Origin: Clostridia bacterium
GTDB lineage: Bacteria; Bacillota; Clostridia; UBA1212; UBA1255
Length of the DNA stretch: 42,993 nucleotides
Direction: 5' to 3'
Assembly: GCA_017517275.1 (NCBI GenBank)
Contig: JAFWZX010000037.1
Coordinates: 1-42,993, forward strand
The notes under the pieces were generated by a model. The model did not search any database and was not told the origin of the DNA. It worked only from the letters and a program-made list of their open reading frames with translations. The position numbers were made by a program, and so were the translations under genes. Positions within the stretch are counted from its first letter, which is position 1. Every line of letters starts with the position of its first letter. Below are positions 15,072 to 24,383 of the stretch, in pieces.

Positions 15072-16262
15072 TTAAATAAGTCCGTGGTATTCGTTTGGTT
15101 TGTTTGCTTCAATATATATACGCGGCACGCGGCTGCTTATTCCGGATGTTATATCGTAGTTAATCGTACCGCAAAGTGCAGCAACACTATCTGCAGTAAC
15201 CTGACCGTCTCCAAAAATTTCTATTTCATCGCCTACACAAACTTCGTTTCCGGTTTCAAATAACTCACTTACGTCCACCATCAATTGATCCATACAAACA
15301 CGACCTCTTACAGGAACAATCATTCCGTTGATAAGCATGTTTCCTTTATTACTCAAAGTGCGTCTATAACCGTCTGCATATCCAATCGGAACAGTTGCGA
15401 TATAGCTTCCGCTTTTTGCTTCGAAAGTACACCCGTAGCTCAGAGAAAGCGGGCTCTCGATTTTTTTTACGTGAGTAATTCGACTTTTTACAGTCATAAC
15501 AGGTTTAATATCAAAGTTGTATTCCTTCATATATTCAGAAGGACTAAGTCCGTACAGAATAATACCTGCACGCACCATGTCCATGTGCATTTGCGGGAAG
15601 CGAATAATAGCGGCACTGTTTGCACAATGCGCCAGAAGCAGTACGCCCTGAGGAAGGTCTTGTTTTCTTACTGTATCTACAACAGATCGGAAAAGCTTAT
15701 ATTGCTGCATTGTGTAATCGGGATTTTCTTCGTCAGCCACAGCAAAATGAGTGAAAATACCTTCTACAAACAAGGAGGGAAAAGATATTATTTGTTTAAT
15801 CTGCTCTACCGTTTCCTGTATATATTCTTGGCAATAAGCTCTGAGTCCCACTCTGCCCATACCTGTATCCAGGGCAATATGTATCTTTAATACGGAGCCT
15901 ACGTTCTTCGCTTCGTTTGACAGTCTCAATGCTTCATTCACAGAAAAAACACCTACAGTTATATTGTTTTCTGCAATTTGGGCAACTCTGTCCGTTGCAA
16001 CGGAACTTAGCACAAGAATTGGAGTTTTTATATGATTCTTACGTAAATAAATTGCCTCATCTATCGTTGCAACTGCAAAATAATCTGCGCCGCTCTTCTC
16101 AATTGCCTGTGAGATTTTCGCTGCTCCGTGTCCGTAAGCATCTGCTTTGACTACCCACATAGTCTTTGTCTTTTCATCGACTTTACTTTTAATAGTCTGA
16201 ACGTTATGCATCAAATTGTTCAAGTTAATTTCAGCCCAAGTTCTATCCTTATATTTTTCCAT
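15072..16262 (-). CDS. alr: Alanine racemase
   Basis: 396 aa from the ATG at 16262 (GGAGAG upstream); longer in-frame starts were rejected because family members begin at RTWAEINLNN. The PLP lysine is Lys39 in VVKADAYGHG; the second catalytic base is the Tyr of LSYGCTFEA in the C-terminal beta domain, and RVCMDQLMVDVS follows. It makes D-alanine for peptidoglycan and teichoic acid. Its start lies inside the last 14 bases of nnrD, and it is followed by the toxin-antitoxin pair, the arrangement found around Bacillus alr. Confidence 0.97.
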   Translation of the reverse strand: MEKYKDRTWAEINLNNLMHNVQTIKSKVDEKTKTMWVVKADAYGHGAAKISQAIEKSGADYFAVATIDEAIYLRKNHIKTPILVLSSVATDRVAQIAENNITVGVFSVNEALRLSNEAKNVGSVLKIHIALDTGMGRVGLRAYCQEYIQETVEQIKQIISFPSLFVEGIFTHFAVADEENPDYTMQQYKLFRSVVDTVRKQDLPQGVLLLAHCANSAAIIRFPQMHMDMVRAGIILYGLSPSEYMKEYNFDIKPVMTVKSRITHVKKIESPLSLSYGCTFEAKSGSYIATVPIGYADGYRRTLSNKGNMLINGMIVPVRGRVCMDQLMVDVSELFETGNEVCVGDEIEIFGDGQVTADSVAALCGTINYDITSGISSRVPRIYIEANKPNEYHGLI

Positions 16263-17157
16263 TATCAATCTCTCCAAGTTGTTCAATAATGTACGGAGCA
16301 GTAATAAACCGCTGTCCGTATCTAATTGCGGCAAGATCACCGCAATATCCGTGTATATACACACCAAATCTGACACAATCAAATAAACTTACGTTGCCGT
16401 AATCAGTTGCAATAAATCCGGCAATTATACCACAAAGCACGTCCCCGCTTCCGGCAGTAGCCATCCCGGCATTACCGCTATCGTTAACGTAAAGCACTTC
16501 ACCGTTGCTGATTAAGGTCTTATTTCCCTTCAGGACAAATATCGTCTTTAATTCTCTTGCCATTCTGTCTGTAAAAAGCGCCCTGTTTTCGTTGATTTGA
16601 GTTACCTCATCTCCGCTTATCCTTGAAGCTTCCATAACGTGTGGCGTTAGTATACTGTTATGCGGAAGATTTAATGACAATTCCTGTCTTTTTCCTGTAT
16701 AGCTATTCAAGGCGTCGGCATCAAGTATCAGCGGAATCATGCTTAACCCACTTACATTATATTTTTTTACAAAGCGACGTACAAATTGTGCTGTTTTATG
16801 ATTATTTCCAAGCCCCGGTCCCAAAACAACGCAGGAAGCATCCACTATATTATCTATAATCTCATCAACGTCCTCCGGCACAAAAAAATCGTAATCATTT
16901 CCGCATATCGTTTTTTTAACAGCTTCCGGCACCAGGACCTCATATATAGGTAAGGAAGCTTTTTTTGTCATTATGTATACAAGTCCACATCCTGCCCGGA
17001 GTGCTGCTTTTGCGCAGAAAGAGGCAGCACCTGTCATTCCGGGGCTGCCTGCAATTATATATACCCTTCCATAATTCCCTTTATGTGTATTGGGATTTCT
17101 TTTTTTACAAAAAAAGTCGATTGCCTCTTCTTTTGCAGTTGTATTGATTTTGTCCAT
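16249..17157 (-). CDS. nnrD: ADP-dependent NAD(P)H-hydrate dehydratase
   Basis: 302 aa, ribokinase-like YjeF C-terminal domain alone; the N-terminal epimerase domain found in fused Nnr enzymes is missing. Visible are GNYGRVYIIAGSPGMTGAAS, VLGPGLGNN, LILDADALN, ILTPHVMEASRI and the nucleotide-site signature MATAGSGDVLCGIIA. It repairs damaged hydrated NADH and NADPH using ADP. Overlaps alr by 14 bases. The separate epimerase (NnrE) is not in the window. Confidence 0.95.
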   Translation of the reverse strand: MDKINTTAKEEAIDFFCKKRNPNTHKGNYGRVYIIAGSPGMTGAASFCAKAALRAGCGLVYIMTKKASLPIYEVLVPEAVKKTICGNDYDFFVPEDVDEIIDNIVDASCVVLGPGLGNNHKTAQFVRRFVKKYNVSGLSMIPLILDADALNSYTGKRQELSLNLPHNSILTPHVMEASRISGDEVTQINENRALFTDRMARELKTIFVLKGNKTLISNGEVLYVNDSGNAGMATAGSGDVLCGIIAGFIATDYGNVSLFDCVRFGVYIHGYCGDLAAIRYGQRFITAPYIIEQLGEIDNGKI

Positions 17158-17163
17158 AAAGCG

Positions 17164-17502
17164 TCACTTCTTCTTTTTCTTGACGAACAGGGAAAAGATT
17201 CCCTCTAAAACGAAAAACAAACATACCAGTACTATCGAGAGCACAAAAATTATCTGTCCGGTGCTGTTTGTCGGGCCGTCCTTATCCCCCGGATCAACAA
17301 CAACAATATTTCCTTTATTTGGATCAATAGGAGCTTGCGTTACTTTATGCGTAGGAGCAGGCGAGGCGGATTCTTCAGGGACAGGACTCGTAGTAACGCT
17401 TGGCGAAGCTACTTCTGCTCCGTCATTTGCCAAAGAAAGCAGCGGTGTTGTAACTCCAACGATTACTATCAATATTAAACAAAATAATAAGAATCTTTTC
17501 AT
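17164..17502 (-). CDS. Small exported protein with C-terminal membrane anchor, unrecognised
   Basis: 112 aa, no family recognised. Residues 1-25 are a signal peptide (MKRFLLFCLILIVIVGVTTPL, cleavage likely after SLA-N). Next is a low-complexity linker rich in S, T, P and E (about 28-60), then NIVVVDPGDKDGP, and a hydrophobic helix at about 82-104 followed by KKKKK as a stop-transfer. That is the topology of a cell-surface protein held by its C-terminus, like sortase-type proteins but without an LPxTG motif. It starts 30 bases past ecfT and ends 6 bases before nnrD. Role unknown. Confidence 0.75.
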   Translation of the reverse strand: MKRFLLFCLILIVIVGVTTPLLSLANDGAEVASPSVTTSPVPEESASPAPTHKVTQAPIDPNKGNIVVVDPGDKDGPTNSTGQIIFVLSIVLVCLFFVLEGIFSLFVKKKKK

Positions 17503-17533
17503 TTGGTCTCCTCCCTTATCTTTCCAGTTTATT

Positions 17534-18331
17534 TTACAACAAAATTTTCAATGTGACAATTGCACCTGCAAATATAACCATTATTATTGCCATAATAATG
17601 TCTATATATGTAAATTTATGAACTCTGTAACGTGTTCTGCCTTCTGCACCTCTGTATCCTCTGGCATTCATGGCAGTTGCAAGATCAGAAGCTCGTCTCC
17701 AAGCACTTACAAATAACGGAATCAACACCGGAACATAGCTTTTTACTTTTTTAATAAGGTTTTTTGAATCAAAATCAGTACCTCTTGCCATTTGAGCCTT
17801 GACGATTCTATCAAGTTCATCCGAAAACGTCGGTATGAATCTTAGTGCTATACTCATCATCATAGCAATATCATGAGCAGGGAAACGTATAATTTTCAGA
17901 GGCGACAACAAGCTCTCAATACCGTCCGTCAGTTCAGAAGATGTTGTTGTATAAGTAAGCAGTGAAGCTCCCATAACAAGCAACAACACTCTGAGTGCAA
18001 TTTTTATACAATAAAAAACAGATTCCTTGTATATTACTATAAATTTCCATTCAAACCATACCGTATGCCCTGTATGAATGAAAAGGTTCAGTATCATCGT
18101 GAAAATAACTATAAATAGTACAGGTCTGATGCTTCTAAAAATGTATTTCATCGGAAGTCGGGCAATTAAATACGTTGCTAAAACGAAAACAGCAGCAATT
18201 CCGTAGCCTATGAACGTTTCAATTAACATCACGCTTACCATATAAGCAATCATTGACAGGAATTTCGTTCTTGCATCAGCTTTATGAACAGGTGTCTTGC
18301 CCGGAATATATTGGCCTAATGATATTTTCAC
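17534..18331 (-). CDS. ecfT: Energy-coupling factor transporter transmembrane subunit EcfT
   Basis: 265 aa. N-terminal LGQYIPGKTPVHKADARTKF is the EcfT signature, followed by five to six membrane helices; the two coupling-helix A-R-G motifs are visible as AQMARGTDF and ATAMNARGYRG. It is the shared membrane scaffold that couples ATPases EcfA1/A2 to vitamin- or metal-binding S components. Its ATG overlaps the ecfA2 stop by 4 bases (ATGA). No S component gene is nearby, which fits a group II (shared module) ECF system. Confidence 0.96.
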   Translation of the reverse strand: MKISLGQYIPGKTPVHKADARTKFLSMIAYMVSVMLIETFIGYGIAAVFVLATYLIARLPMKYIFRSIRPVLFIVIFTMILNLFIHTGHTVWFEWKFIVIYKESVFYCIKIALRVLLLVMGASLLTYTTTSSELTDGIESLLSPLKIIRFPAHDIAMMMSIALRFIPTFSDELDRIVKAQMARGTDFDSKNLIKKVKSYVPVLIPLFVSAWRRASDLATAMNARGYRGAEGRTRYRVHKFTYIDIIMAIIMVIFAGAIVTLKILL

Positions 18332-19185
18332 TTGTTCTCACCTCCAAGTAGGCGTAACAAGAATCTTGTAGCTTCCTCAACGGTGAAAATTTCTCTGTCT
18401 ATGTTATACTGCGGATACGCGACAGAAAGTTTCTTGAACAGAGTTGCAATTTGCGGAACACCAAGACCAATTTTTCTAAGCCTGTCTTCATCCTCAAAGA
18501 CTTTTCCGGGAGACCCTATCATTTCCACCTTACCTTCATTCATAACTATGACCTTATTTGCGTATTTAGCAACATCCTCCATGCTATGAGATACAAGAAT
18601 AATTGTGATTCCATATTCTTTTCTAAGTTTAACGGCAAAATCAAGTATTTCATCTCTGCCAAGCGGATCTAATCCTGCGGCAGGTTCATCCAGGACAAGT
18701 ATCTGAGGATTCATTACGATAACGCCCGCAATAGCCGCTCTGCGTTTCTGTCCGCCGGATAAATCATATATTGAATTTTCAAGTAATGATAAATCAAAAC
18801 CTACTGCATTTGCAGCTTGAATAACTCTTTGCTGCTCTTCTTCTTTTGATAACTTCTCATTTTTTAACCCAAAGGCTATATCTTTATATACTGTCGATTC
18901 GAAAAGCTGGTGTTCCGGATATTGGAAAACAAAACCCACAGACTTACGAAGAGCTTTAATATTAGAGTTATTAATGCATTGCTCATTTAAGAAAATATTT
19001 CCCTCATCCGGTTTTAAAAGACCGTTGAAATGTTGAACTAAAGTCGATTTTCCGCAACCGGTGTGTCCGATTATGCCCACAAAATCCCCTTTATCAATTT
19101 CAAAACTCACATCGTCAAGCGCCTTCTTTTCAAAAGGCGTTCCCTTCATATACGTGTATGATAAATGTTCGATTCTAAGCAACAT
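18328..19185 (-). CDS. ecfA2: ECF transporter ATPase EcfA2
   Basis: 285 aa ABC ATPase. Walker A GHTGCGKST, Q-loop VFQYPEHQLF, signature LSGGQKRR, Walker B ILVLDEPAAGLDP and switch His in VSHSM are all intact. The A-A-G-L-D in the Walker B/D-loop and the C-terminal helical tail (about 220-285) fit EcfA2. Located between ecfA1 (10 bases) and ecfT (4-base overlap). Confidence 0.95.
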   Translation of the reverse strand: MLLRIEHLSYTYMKGTPFEKKALDDVSFEIDKGDFVGIIGHTGCGKSTLVQHFNGLLKPDEGNIFLNEQCINNSNIKALRKSVGFVFQYPEHQLFESTVYKDIAFGLKNEKLSKEEEQQRVIQAANAVGFDLSLLENSIYDLSGGQKRRAAIAGVIVMNPQILVLDEPAAGLDPLGRDEILDFAVKLRKEYGITIILVSHSMEDVAKYANKVIVMNEGKVEMIGSPGKVFEDEDRLRKIGLGVPQIATLFKKLSVAYPQYNIDREIFTVEEATRFLLRLLGGENK

Positions 19186-19195
19186 AATCTAAAGC

Positions 19196-20080
19196 TCACT
19201 TTACCAATATTTTTTCAAGAGCTAAAACAGCTTCGTCTACTGTTATCACATCGTCCGGAACATCAATTCCGTTATTTCTGAGATTGTCCATAAGTTTCGT
19301 GACTTGCGGAACCTCAAGTCCAGCCTTTCTCATCATTTCCCCTTGGGAGAAAATCTTCTTTGGAGTGCCTGTACTTACCAAACTTCCATTATCTATTAAA
19401 ATAATACGGTCAGCATTCACAACCTCATCCATATGGTGAGTTATGTGAAGAACCGTCATGTTTTCTTCTTTGTTCAATCTATGGACAACGTCCATAACTT
19501 CTTTCCTTCCTACCGGATCCAACATAGCTGTTGCTTCATCTAAAATGACAACTTTTGGATGCATTGCAAGGATACCGGCAATGGCAGCTCTTTGTTTCTG
19601 CCCGCCCGACAGCAAATGAGGCTCCATGTCTCCATAACCTTCTAATCCAACGTATCTAAGTGCCTCATCAATGCGTGACTGCATTTCATCCGTGGGTACA
19701 CCAATATTTTCCAAGCCGAAAGCAACGTCATCATTTACGGTTGTACCAATAATCTGGTTGTCGGGATTTTGAAACACCATACCAACGCAAGCCCTTACTT
19801 CCCACGTAAGTTCCGGATCGGAAGTATCCATTGAATCTACATAAATTTTGCCTTCTGTAGGAAAAATCAAAGCATCAGTCAATCTCGCCAAAGTAGATTT
19901 ACCCGAACCGTTCCGGCCAATAATCGCAACAAATTCACCTTGTTTTACAGAGAAACTAACATTTTTCACAGCAAACGGAATAACATGAGGAACTTGAATA
20001 TTATTTAATTCTTCTTCCTCATCATCAAAATCATATGCATATGAATAAGAAACATTCTCGTATTTAATAATATCTTCCAT
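19196..20080 (-). CDS. ecfA1: ECF transporter ATPase EcfA1
   Basis: 294 aa from the ATG at 20080. Walker A GRNGSGKST, Q-loop VFQNPDNQI, LSGGQKQR, Walker B VVILDEATAMLDP, switch ITHHMDE are present. An acidic insertion (DFDDEEEELNNIQ) sits between the first two strands and is longer than usual. Start choice is uncertain: 20080 gives the family-like N-terminus (MEDIIKYENVSYSY) but has no Shine-Dalgarno, because it sits just after the terminator U-run. An in-frame ATG at 20122, adding 14 residues, has GAGGG 9 nt upstream, but both lie inside the terminator stem. Confidence 0.92.
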   Translation of the reverse strand: MEDIIKYENVSYSYAYDFDDEEEELNNIQVPHVIPFAVKNVSFSVKQGEFVAIIGRNGSGKSTLARLTDALIFPTEGKIYVDSMDTSDPELTWEVRACVGMVFQNPDNQIIGTTVNDDVAFGLENIGVPTDEMQSRIDEALRYVGLEGYGDMEPHLLSGGQKQRAAIAGILAMHPKVVILDEATAMLDPVGRKEVMDVVHRLNKEENMTVLHITHHMDEVVNADRIILIDNGSLVSTGTPKKIFSQGEMMRKAGLEVPQVTKLMDNLRNNGIDVPDDVITVDEAVLALEKILVK

Positions 20081-20083
20081 AGT

Positions 20084-20134
20084 AAAAACAAAAAGGGATT
20101 TTGTTATGTGCACATGGCTCATAACGAAAATCCC
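20084..20134 (-). terminator. Strong terminator between rplQ and ecfA1
   Basis: On the minus strand, a 14-bp stem with one bulged base (arms at plus 20095-20108, GGGATTTTGTTATG, and 20120-20134, CATAACGAAAATCCC) is followed by TTTTTGTTTTT. It begins about 23 bases past the rplQ stop and ends at the ecfA1 start. It should end most transcripts of the ribosomal operon, leaving ecfA1 to read-through or an unseen promoter. Confidence 0.9.
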
Positions 20135-20156
20135 TCGCATACTTTATATGTGCATA

Positions 20157-20693
20157 TTACACCAACTCGATGATTGCCATCGGAGCTGCATCGCCTCTAC
20201 GTGCGCCTGTCTTGTAGATTCTTGTGTAACCACCCTTACGATTCTTGATCTTGTATTCAGGAGCAATCTCGTCAAAAAGTTTGTTAACAACTTTTGTTGC
20301 TTTGCCTTCGCTATCAACAGTCTCTACATCATATACCCATTCCATAACTAATCTTCTTGCAGCAAGTCTGGAAGGATTGTCTACCTTTGCAAGTTCAGTT
20401 GTAATCTCACGATCAACAAACTTTGTGAACTGCTTGCCGTTTTTGGATGTAACAACTTCTGTCTGCTTCTTTCCCTTAGCATTTACAGGAACTTTACTAA
20501 CCTTAACCTGCTTTGTTGTGAAGTTATCAGCTTCCTTAACTGCTTTACCAATCAGTCTCTCAGCAATACTCTGGATTTCTTTTGCTCTTGTCTGTGTAGT
20601 TACAATTGAACCATGCTGGAGCAATGAAGTAACCATTCCGCGAAGTATAGCTTTTCTTTGATCTGCTTTGCGACCTAATTTTCTATAACCCAT
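20157..20693 (-). CDS. rplQ: Large-subunit ribosomal protein bL17 (long form)
   Basis: 178 aa. The N-terminal core ([20 protein letters not shown]) and C-terminal [24 protein letters not shown] are canonical. bL17 is usually 115-130 aa; the extra length comes from a lysine-rich insertion at about 62-100 and a second acidic insertion at about 118-132 ([14 protein letters not shown]). Long bL17 forms are known in Clostridia. Last gene of the alpha operon, followed by a terminator. Confidence 0.97.
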   Translation of the reverse strand: MGYRKLGRKADQRKAILRGMVTSLLQHGSIVTTQTRAKEIQSIAERLIGKAVKEADNFTTKQVKVSKVPVNAKGKKQTEVVTSKNGKQFTKFVDREITTELAKVDNPSRLAARRLVMEWVYDVETVDSEGKATKVVNKLFDEIAPEYKIKNRKGGYTRIYKTGARRGDAAPMAIIELV

Positions 20694-20725
20694 AATAACA
20701 ATTAACCTCCAATCAAATTCCGGAC

Positions 20726-21688
20726 TTATTCATCACTGTTTTTAAGTGAAAGTCCTAAGGATTTCAGTTTGAAAATAACCTCTTCCAATGACTTTCTGCC
20801 AAGGTTTCTAACCTTCATCATGTCATCTTCTGTCTTATTAACCAAATCCTCAACTGTATTTATAGCTGCACGCTTCAAACAATTGTACGAACGAACAGAC
20901 AAATCCAACTCTTCGATGTTCATTTCAAGAATTTTTTCCTTCTGTGAAACAGTCTCATCATTACCTTTAGAAACAGGAACCTCAACTACAATCTCTTCTT
21001 CATCAAGATTTACAAATACAGAGAGTTGATTTATGAGGATTTTTGCACTCTGGCTGATTGCTTCCTTAGGAGTAAGCGCGCCATTAGTCCAAACCTCAAG
21101 AGTTAATTTATCGTAGTCAGTTACATTTCCGACACGTGTATTTTCAACAGTATAATTAACCTTCTTAATTGGTGAAAAGATAGAATCTATCGGAATAACA
21201 CCATTAGGTAAATTATTTTTCTTATTCTTCTCAGCAGTACGCCAACCAACAGAAGTGCCGAGTTCCATCTCAATGAGTAATCTGCCATCTCCGTTGAGTG
21301 TAGCAATATGCAAATCAGGATTTAATATCTCAACATCAGAATCGCAAATAATATCGCTGGCAAGAACCGGACCTCTCTCTGTTTTATCGATACGAACAAA
21401 TTTAGATTCATCGTTTGAGAAGAGTTTAAATCCTACTTGCTTAATGTTAAGAATAATCTCTGTTACATCTTCAACTACGCCGGGAATTGTTGAAAATTCA
21501 TGGCATGTACCATCTATTTTAATGTTAACTACAGCTGATCCTTCTAAGGAAGAAAGCAATATGCGTCTCAGCGAATTACCAAGTGTTGTACCGTATCCTC
21601 TTTCGAGTGGTTCAACGACGAATTTGCCATATCTTTCAGCATCGTCTGTTTCAACACATTCAATTTTCACTTTTTCAATTTCGTTCAT
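20726..21688 (-). CDS. rpoA: RNA polymerase alpha subunit
   Basis: 320 aa. The N-terminal assembly domain (about 1-230) contains [24 protein letters not shown]; the C-terminal domain (about 255-315) contains [18 protein letters not shown] and [15 protein letters not shown], the UP-element and activator contact surface. AAGGAGG precedes the ATG. Standard position between rpsD and rplQ. Confidence 0.98.
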   Translation of the reverse strand: MNEIEKVKIECVETDDAERYGKFVVEPLERGYGTTLGNSLRRILLSSLEGSAVVNIKIDGTCHEFSTIPGVVEDVTEIILNIKQVGFKLFSNDESKFVRIDKTERGPVLASDIICDSDVEILNPDLHIATLNGDGRLLIEMELGTSVGWRTAEKNKKNNLPNGVIPIDSIFSPIKKVNYTVENTRVGNVTDYDKLTLEVWTNGALTPKEAISQSAKILINQLSVFVNLDEEEIVVEVPVSKGNDETVSQKEKILEMNIEELDLSVRSYNCLKRAAINTVEDLVNKTEDDMMKVRNLGRKSLEEVIFKLKSLGLSLKNSDE

Positions 21689-21720
21689 AGCAACCTCCTT
21701 AAATTACTAACAACAGCCTA

Positions 21721-22332
21721 TTACTTACTATACAACTCAACGATAAGGTGCTCTTGGATAGGCATATCGATATCTGTACGAACAGGATAAGCTGTTACTG
21801 TAGCCTGCATTTTTTCGCTATCAACAGATAACCACTGAGGAACGATTCTTGAGCTTGTTACATCCTGAATCTCGCTGAATCTCTTGCTTTCTTTGCTCTT
21901 TTCAGAAAGTGCAATAACGTCATTTACAGATACGAGATATGAAGGGATATTAACCTTTTTACCATTAACTGTGAAGTGTGCGTGTGTAACCATCTGACGA
22001 GCTTCTTTACGTGTTGTTGCCAGACCCATACGGAATACAACATTGTCAAGACGACGCTCTATTGTTGTTAAAAGAACTTCACCGGTGATACCTTTTGATC
22101 TTGCAGCTTTTTCATAATACTTTCTGAACTGCTTCTCAAGGATACCATAAACAAATTTAACCTTCTGCTTCTCAGCAAGCTGTGCAGCATATTCGCTCTT
22201 CTTGCCCCTTTTGTTAGCACCGGGATTTCTCTTTGTAGATTCATTTTTTGATTTTGCAGTATAACCCATTTCTGCAGGTGAAATGCCCAGGGCTCTGCAA
22301 CGCTTTACTATAGGTTGAATATTTCTAGCCAT
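21721..22332 (-). CDS. rpsD: Small-subunit ribosomal protein uS4
   Basis: 203 aa. N-terminal [15 protein letters not shown], then a central S4 RNA-binding domain (about 94-155, [11 protein letters not shown] and [10 protein letters not shown]). Of the zinc-binding N-terminal cysteines of some uS4 proteins only one remains, so it is a C-minus form. Primary binder of 16S rRNA. In Clostridia it sits in the alpha operon, unlike the lone rpsD of Bacillus subtilis. Confidence 0.98.
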   Translation of the reverse strand: MARNIQPIVKRCRALGISPAEMGYTAKSKNESTKRNPGANKRGKKSEYAAQLAEKQKVKFVYGILEKQFRKYYEKAARSKGITGEVLLTTIERRLDNVVFRMGLATTRKEARQMVTHAHFTVNGKKVNIPSYLVSVNDVIALSEKSKESKRFSEIQDVTSSRIVPQWLSVDSEKMQATVTAYPVRTDIDMPIQEHLIVELYSK

Positions 22333-22350
22333 TTTAAAACACCTCCATAA

Positions 22351-22746
22351 TCAGACTCTTCTTCTCTTAGGCGGTCTGCAACCGTTGTGAGGAATCGGAG
22401 TCTCGTCCTTGATTAATGTAACGTCAAGGCCTGCTACCTGCAGAGCTCTGATTGCAGATTCACGACCTGCACCAGGACCTCTTACATAAACTTCTACTGA
22501 CTTAAGACCATACTCCATAGCAGCTTTTGCAGCAGCTTCTGCAGCAGACTGAGCTGCAAACGGTGTATTCTTCTTTGATCCTCTAAAGCCAAGGCCACCG
22601 GCACTTGCCCATGAAAGAGTATTACCTGCTTTGTCAGTCATAGTGATAATTGTATTATTAAAAGTTGAACGGATATGAGCCTGACCGTATTCAACAAACT
22701 TACGTTCTTTTCTCTTACCCCTTGTTCTCTTTGCCTTAACAGCCAT
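22351..22746 (-). CDS. rpsK: Small-subunit ribosomal protein uS11
   Basis: 131 aa. [23 protein letters not shown] at the start of the fold (shown in part), [14 protein letters not shown], and the conserved tail [13 protein letters not shown]. It contacts the mRNA exit region of the 30S platform. Starts 12 bases after rpsM with GGAGG upstream. Confidence 0.98.
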   Translation of the reverse strand: MAVKAKRTRGKRKERKFVEYGQAHIRSTFNNTIITMTDKAGNTLSWASAGGLGFRGSKKNTPFAAQSAAEAAAKAAMEYGLKSVEVYVRGPGAGRESAIRALQVAGLDVTLIKDETPIPHNGCRPPKRRRV

Positions 22747-22758
22747 AACTTAACCTCC

Positions 22759-23127
22759 TTATTTCTTCTTTCCTGCTACTGTCTTGCAAGGACCTTTTCT
22801 AGTTCTTGCGTTAGTCTTTGTTCTTTGACCTCTTACGGGCAGACCCATCTTATGACGTCTACCTCTGTAGCAGCCGATTTCCATAAGTCGCTTAATATTA
22901 AGTGAAATTTCTCTACGAACATCACCCTCAACTTTGTATTCTTTATCGATGATATCTCTGAGACTGTTAACCTCATCATCAGTCAAATCCCTAACTCTAG
23001 TGTCGGGATTAATACCTGTTTTCTTTAAAATCTCGTTGGAAGTAGATCTACCTATACCGTAAATGTATGTCAGACCAATCTCAACGCGCTTCTCTCTCGG
23101 CAAGTCAACACCTGCAATACGAGCCAT
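22759..23127 (-). CDS. rpsM: Small-subunit ribosomal protein uS13
   Basis: 122 aa. [30 protein letters not shown] helix-two-turn-helix, and the basic tail [14 protein letters not shown]. It forms head-to-50S bridges. It is preceded by an unusually long (134-base) structured gap after rpmJ, and the ribosome site CGGAGGTGTTG lies just before the ATG. Confidence 0.98.
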   Translation of the reverse strand: MARIAGVDLPREKRVEIGLTYIYGIGRSTSNEILKKTGINPDTRVRDLTDDEVNSLRDIIDKEYKVEGDVRREISLNIKRLMEIGCYRGRRHKMGLPVRGQRTKTNARTRKGPCKTVAGKKK

Positions 23128-23183
23128 CTGTTACAACACCTCCGCTTTAATATAAAACATTAAAAAATATATATTCTATCTCA

Positions 23184-23228
23184 ACATTTTAAAGCTCATG
23201 TTAAACATGCAGCCGCACTTTAAAATGT
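23184..23228 (-). promoter_or_regulatory. Structured intercistronic element upstream of rpsM
   Basis: ACATTTTAAAG (23184-23194) and CTTTAAAATGT (23218-23228) form a perfect 11-bp stem. Inside it, CATGT and ACATG (23197-23201 and 23205-23209) form a second short stem with a TAA loop. No U-run follows, so it is not a terminator. This is the position where the enterobacterial alpha-operon S4-binding leader lies, but sequence similarity to that RNA is not evident. Confidence 0.65.
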
Positions 23229-23261
23229 AAAAGTCAAATATAAAAACACAACTGAAATAAC

Positions 23262-23378
23262 TCAGCCTTGCTTCTGCTTATGCTTCGGATAAGCATCACA
23301 AATAACCATTACTTTACCTTTTCTTTTAATAACCTTGCATTTATCACAAATAGGCTTTACTGACGGTCTTACTTTCAT
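23262..23378 (-). CDS. rpmJ: Large-subunit ribosomal protein bL36, zinc-binding form
   Basis: 38 aa: [20 protein letters not shown] through the tail PKHKQKQG. Cys11, Cys14, Cys27 and His33 make the complete zinc ribbon (C-plus form, replaced by a C-minus paralogue under zinc starvation in many bacteria). Shorter than the ORF-size cut-offs often used, hence easily missed. AAGGAGG lies upstream; infA stops 13 bases before it. Confidence 0.97.
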   Translation of the reverse strand: MKVRPSVKPICDKCKVIKRKGKVMVICDAYPKHKQKQG

Positions 23379-23391
23379 CTTATAATCCTCC

Positions 23392-23607
23392 TTATTTTCT
23401 GTAGACAATGCGTCCACGTTCTAAATCATACGGCGAAAGCTCCATTGTTACACGATCGCCTTTTACAATCTTAATATAATTAGTTCTAATCTTTCCCGAT
23501 ACGTGAGCAACTACTACATGCCCGTTTGCTAAGGCAACTTTGAACATACAGTTTGGCAACACTTCGGTAACGACTCCTTCAACTTCAATTACATCTTCTT
23601 TAGACAA
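23392..23607 (-). CDS. infA: Translation initiation factor IF-1
   Basis: 71 aa OB-fold protein: [36 protein letters not shown] and [17 protein letters not shown] are canonical. It blocks the A site during initiation. Lies between map and rpmJ as in most Firmicutes; GAGGAAG upstream. Confidence 0.98.
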   Translation of the reverse strand: MSKEDVIEVEGVVTEVLPNCMFKVALANGHVVVAHVSGKIRTNYIKIVKGDRVTMELSPYDLERGRIVYRK

Positions 23608-23620
23608 TATTGCTTCCTCC

Positions 23621-24382
23621 TCAAATCGTTGTAATAATTGGATCTCTGTCTGTTATTACTATAGTGTTCTCGTAGTGTGCAGACAATTTCCCATCTTTTG
23701 TGAAAACTGTCCACTTATTACTATGAACTCCAATGTCAGCACTGCCTTGATTAACCATCGGCTCTACAGCCAAGGCAATTCCCTTGCGGAGTCTGACACC
23801 GCTTCTACCCGTCCTGTAATTAGGTACCTCGGGATCTTCATGAAGATTACGTCCTATACCATGGCCTGTATATTCCTTTACAAGGCTATAGCCGTGAGAC
23901 TCGACATAATCCTGAATTGCACCTGATATCTCTGATACACGTCTATCCGGTTTTGCATAACGGATGCCTTCAAAGAAAGAATTACGTGTTACTTCAATTA
24001 GCTGCAATGCTTCAGGAGTACAAGCTCCCACGGGAAACGTCCTGGCGCTGTCTGCATGGAAACCGTCATAATAAACACCCAAATCGATACTTATTATATC
24101 GCCTTCCTTTAATTTGCGGTTATCCGGAATACCGTGAATAACCTCATTATTTACAGACGCACATATCGCGCCGGGGAAATCAATCCCACCATAATAGTTC
24201 GGCACACCTAAGAAAGACGGAGACGCGCCACGCTCTATTATATAATCTGTGACGAATCTGTCAAGTTCTTTTGTGGTGATTCCGGGAAAAATTTTTTTTT
24301 CAAGCTCTGACCATATGCCACAAGCAATTTTTCCCGCTTCAATCATCTTCGCTATATCAGAATTCGATTTTATATTTATCAT
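23621..24382 (-). CDS. map: Methionine aminopeptidase type I
   Basis: 253 aa. Metal-binding residues are visible in [19 protein letters not shown] (two Asp), [12 protein letters not shown] (His), AVEPM (Glu) and HYENTIVIT (Glu), the pita-bread fold set. It removes the initiator methionine co-translationally. No N-terminal SH3 or zinc extension. Starts one base after the adk stop, so it is translationally coupled. Confidence 0.98.
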   Translation of the reverse strand: MINIKSNSDIAKMIEAGKIACGIWSELEKKIFPGITTKELDRFVTDYIIERGASPSFLGVPNYYGGIDFPGAICASVNNEVIHGIPDNRKLKEGDIISIDLGVYYDGFHADSARTFPVGACTPEALQLIEVTRNSFFEGIRYAKPDRRVSEISGAIQDYVESHGYSLVKEYTGHGIGRNLHEDPEVPNYRTGRSGVRLRKGIALAVEPMVNQGSADIGVHSNKWTVFTKDGKLSAHYENTIVITDRDPIITTI

Positions 24383-24383
24383 T

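Noticed and set aside
15024..15890. Plus-strand frames opposite alr
   Set aside because: They are antisense shadows of alr; no domains, no suitable ribosome sites.
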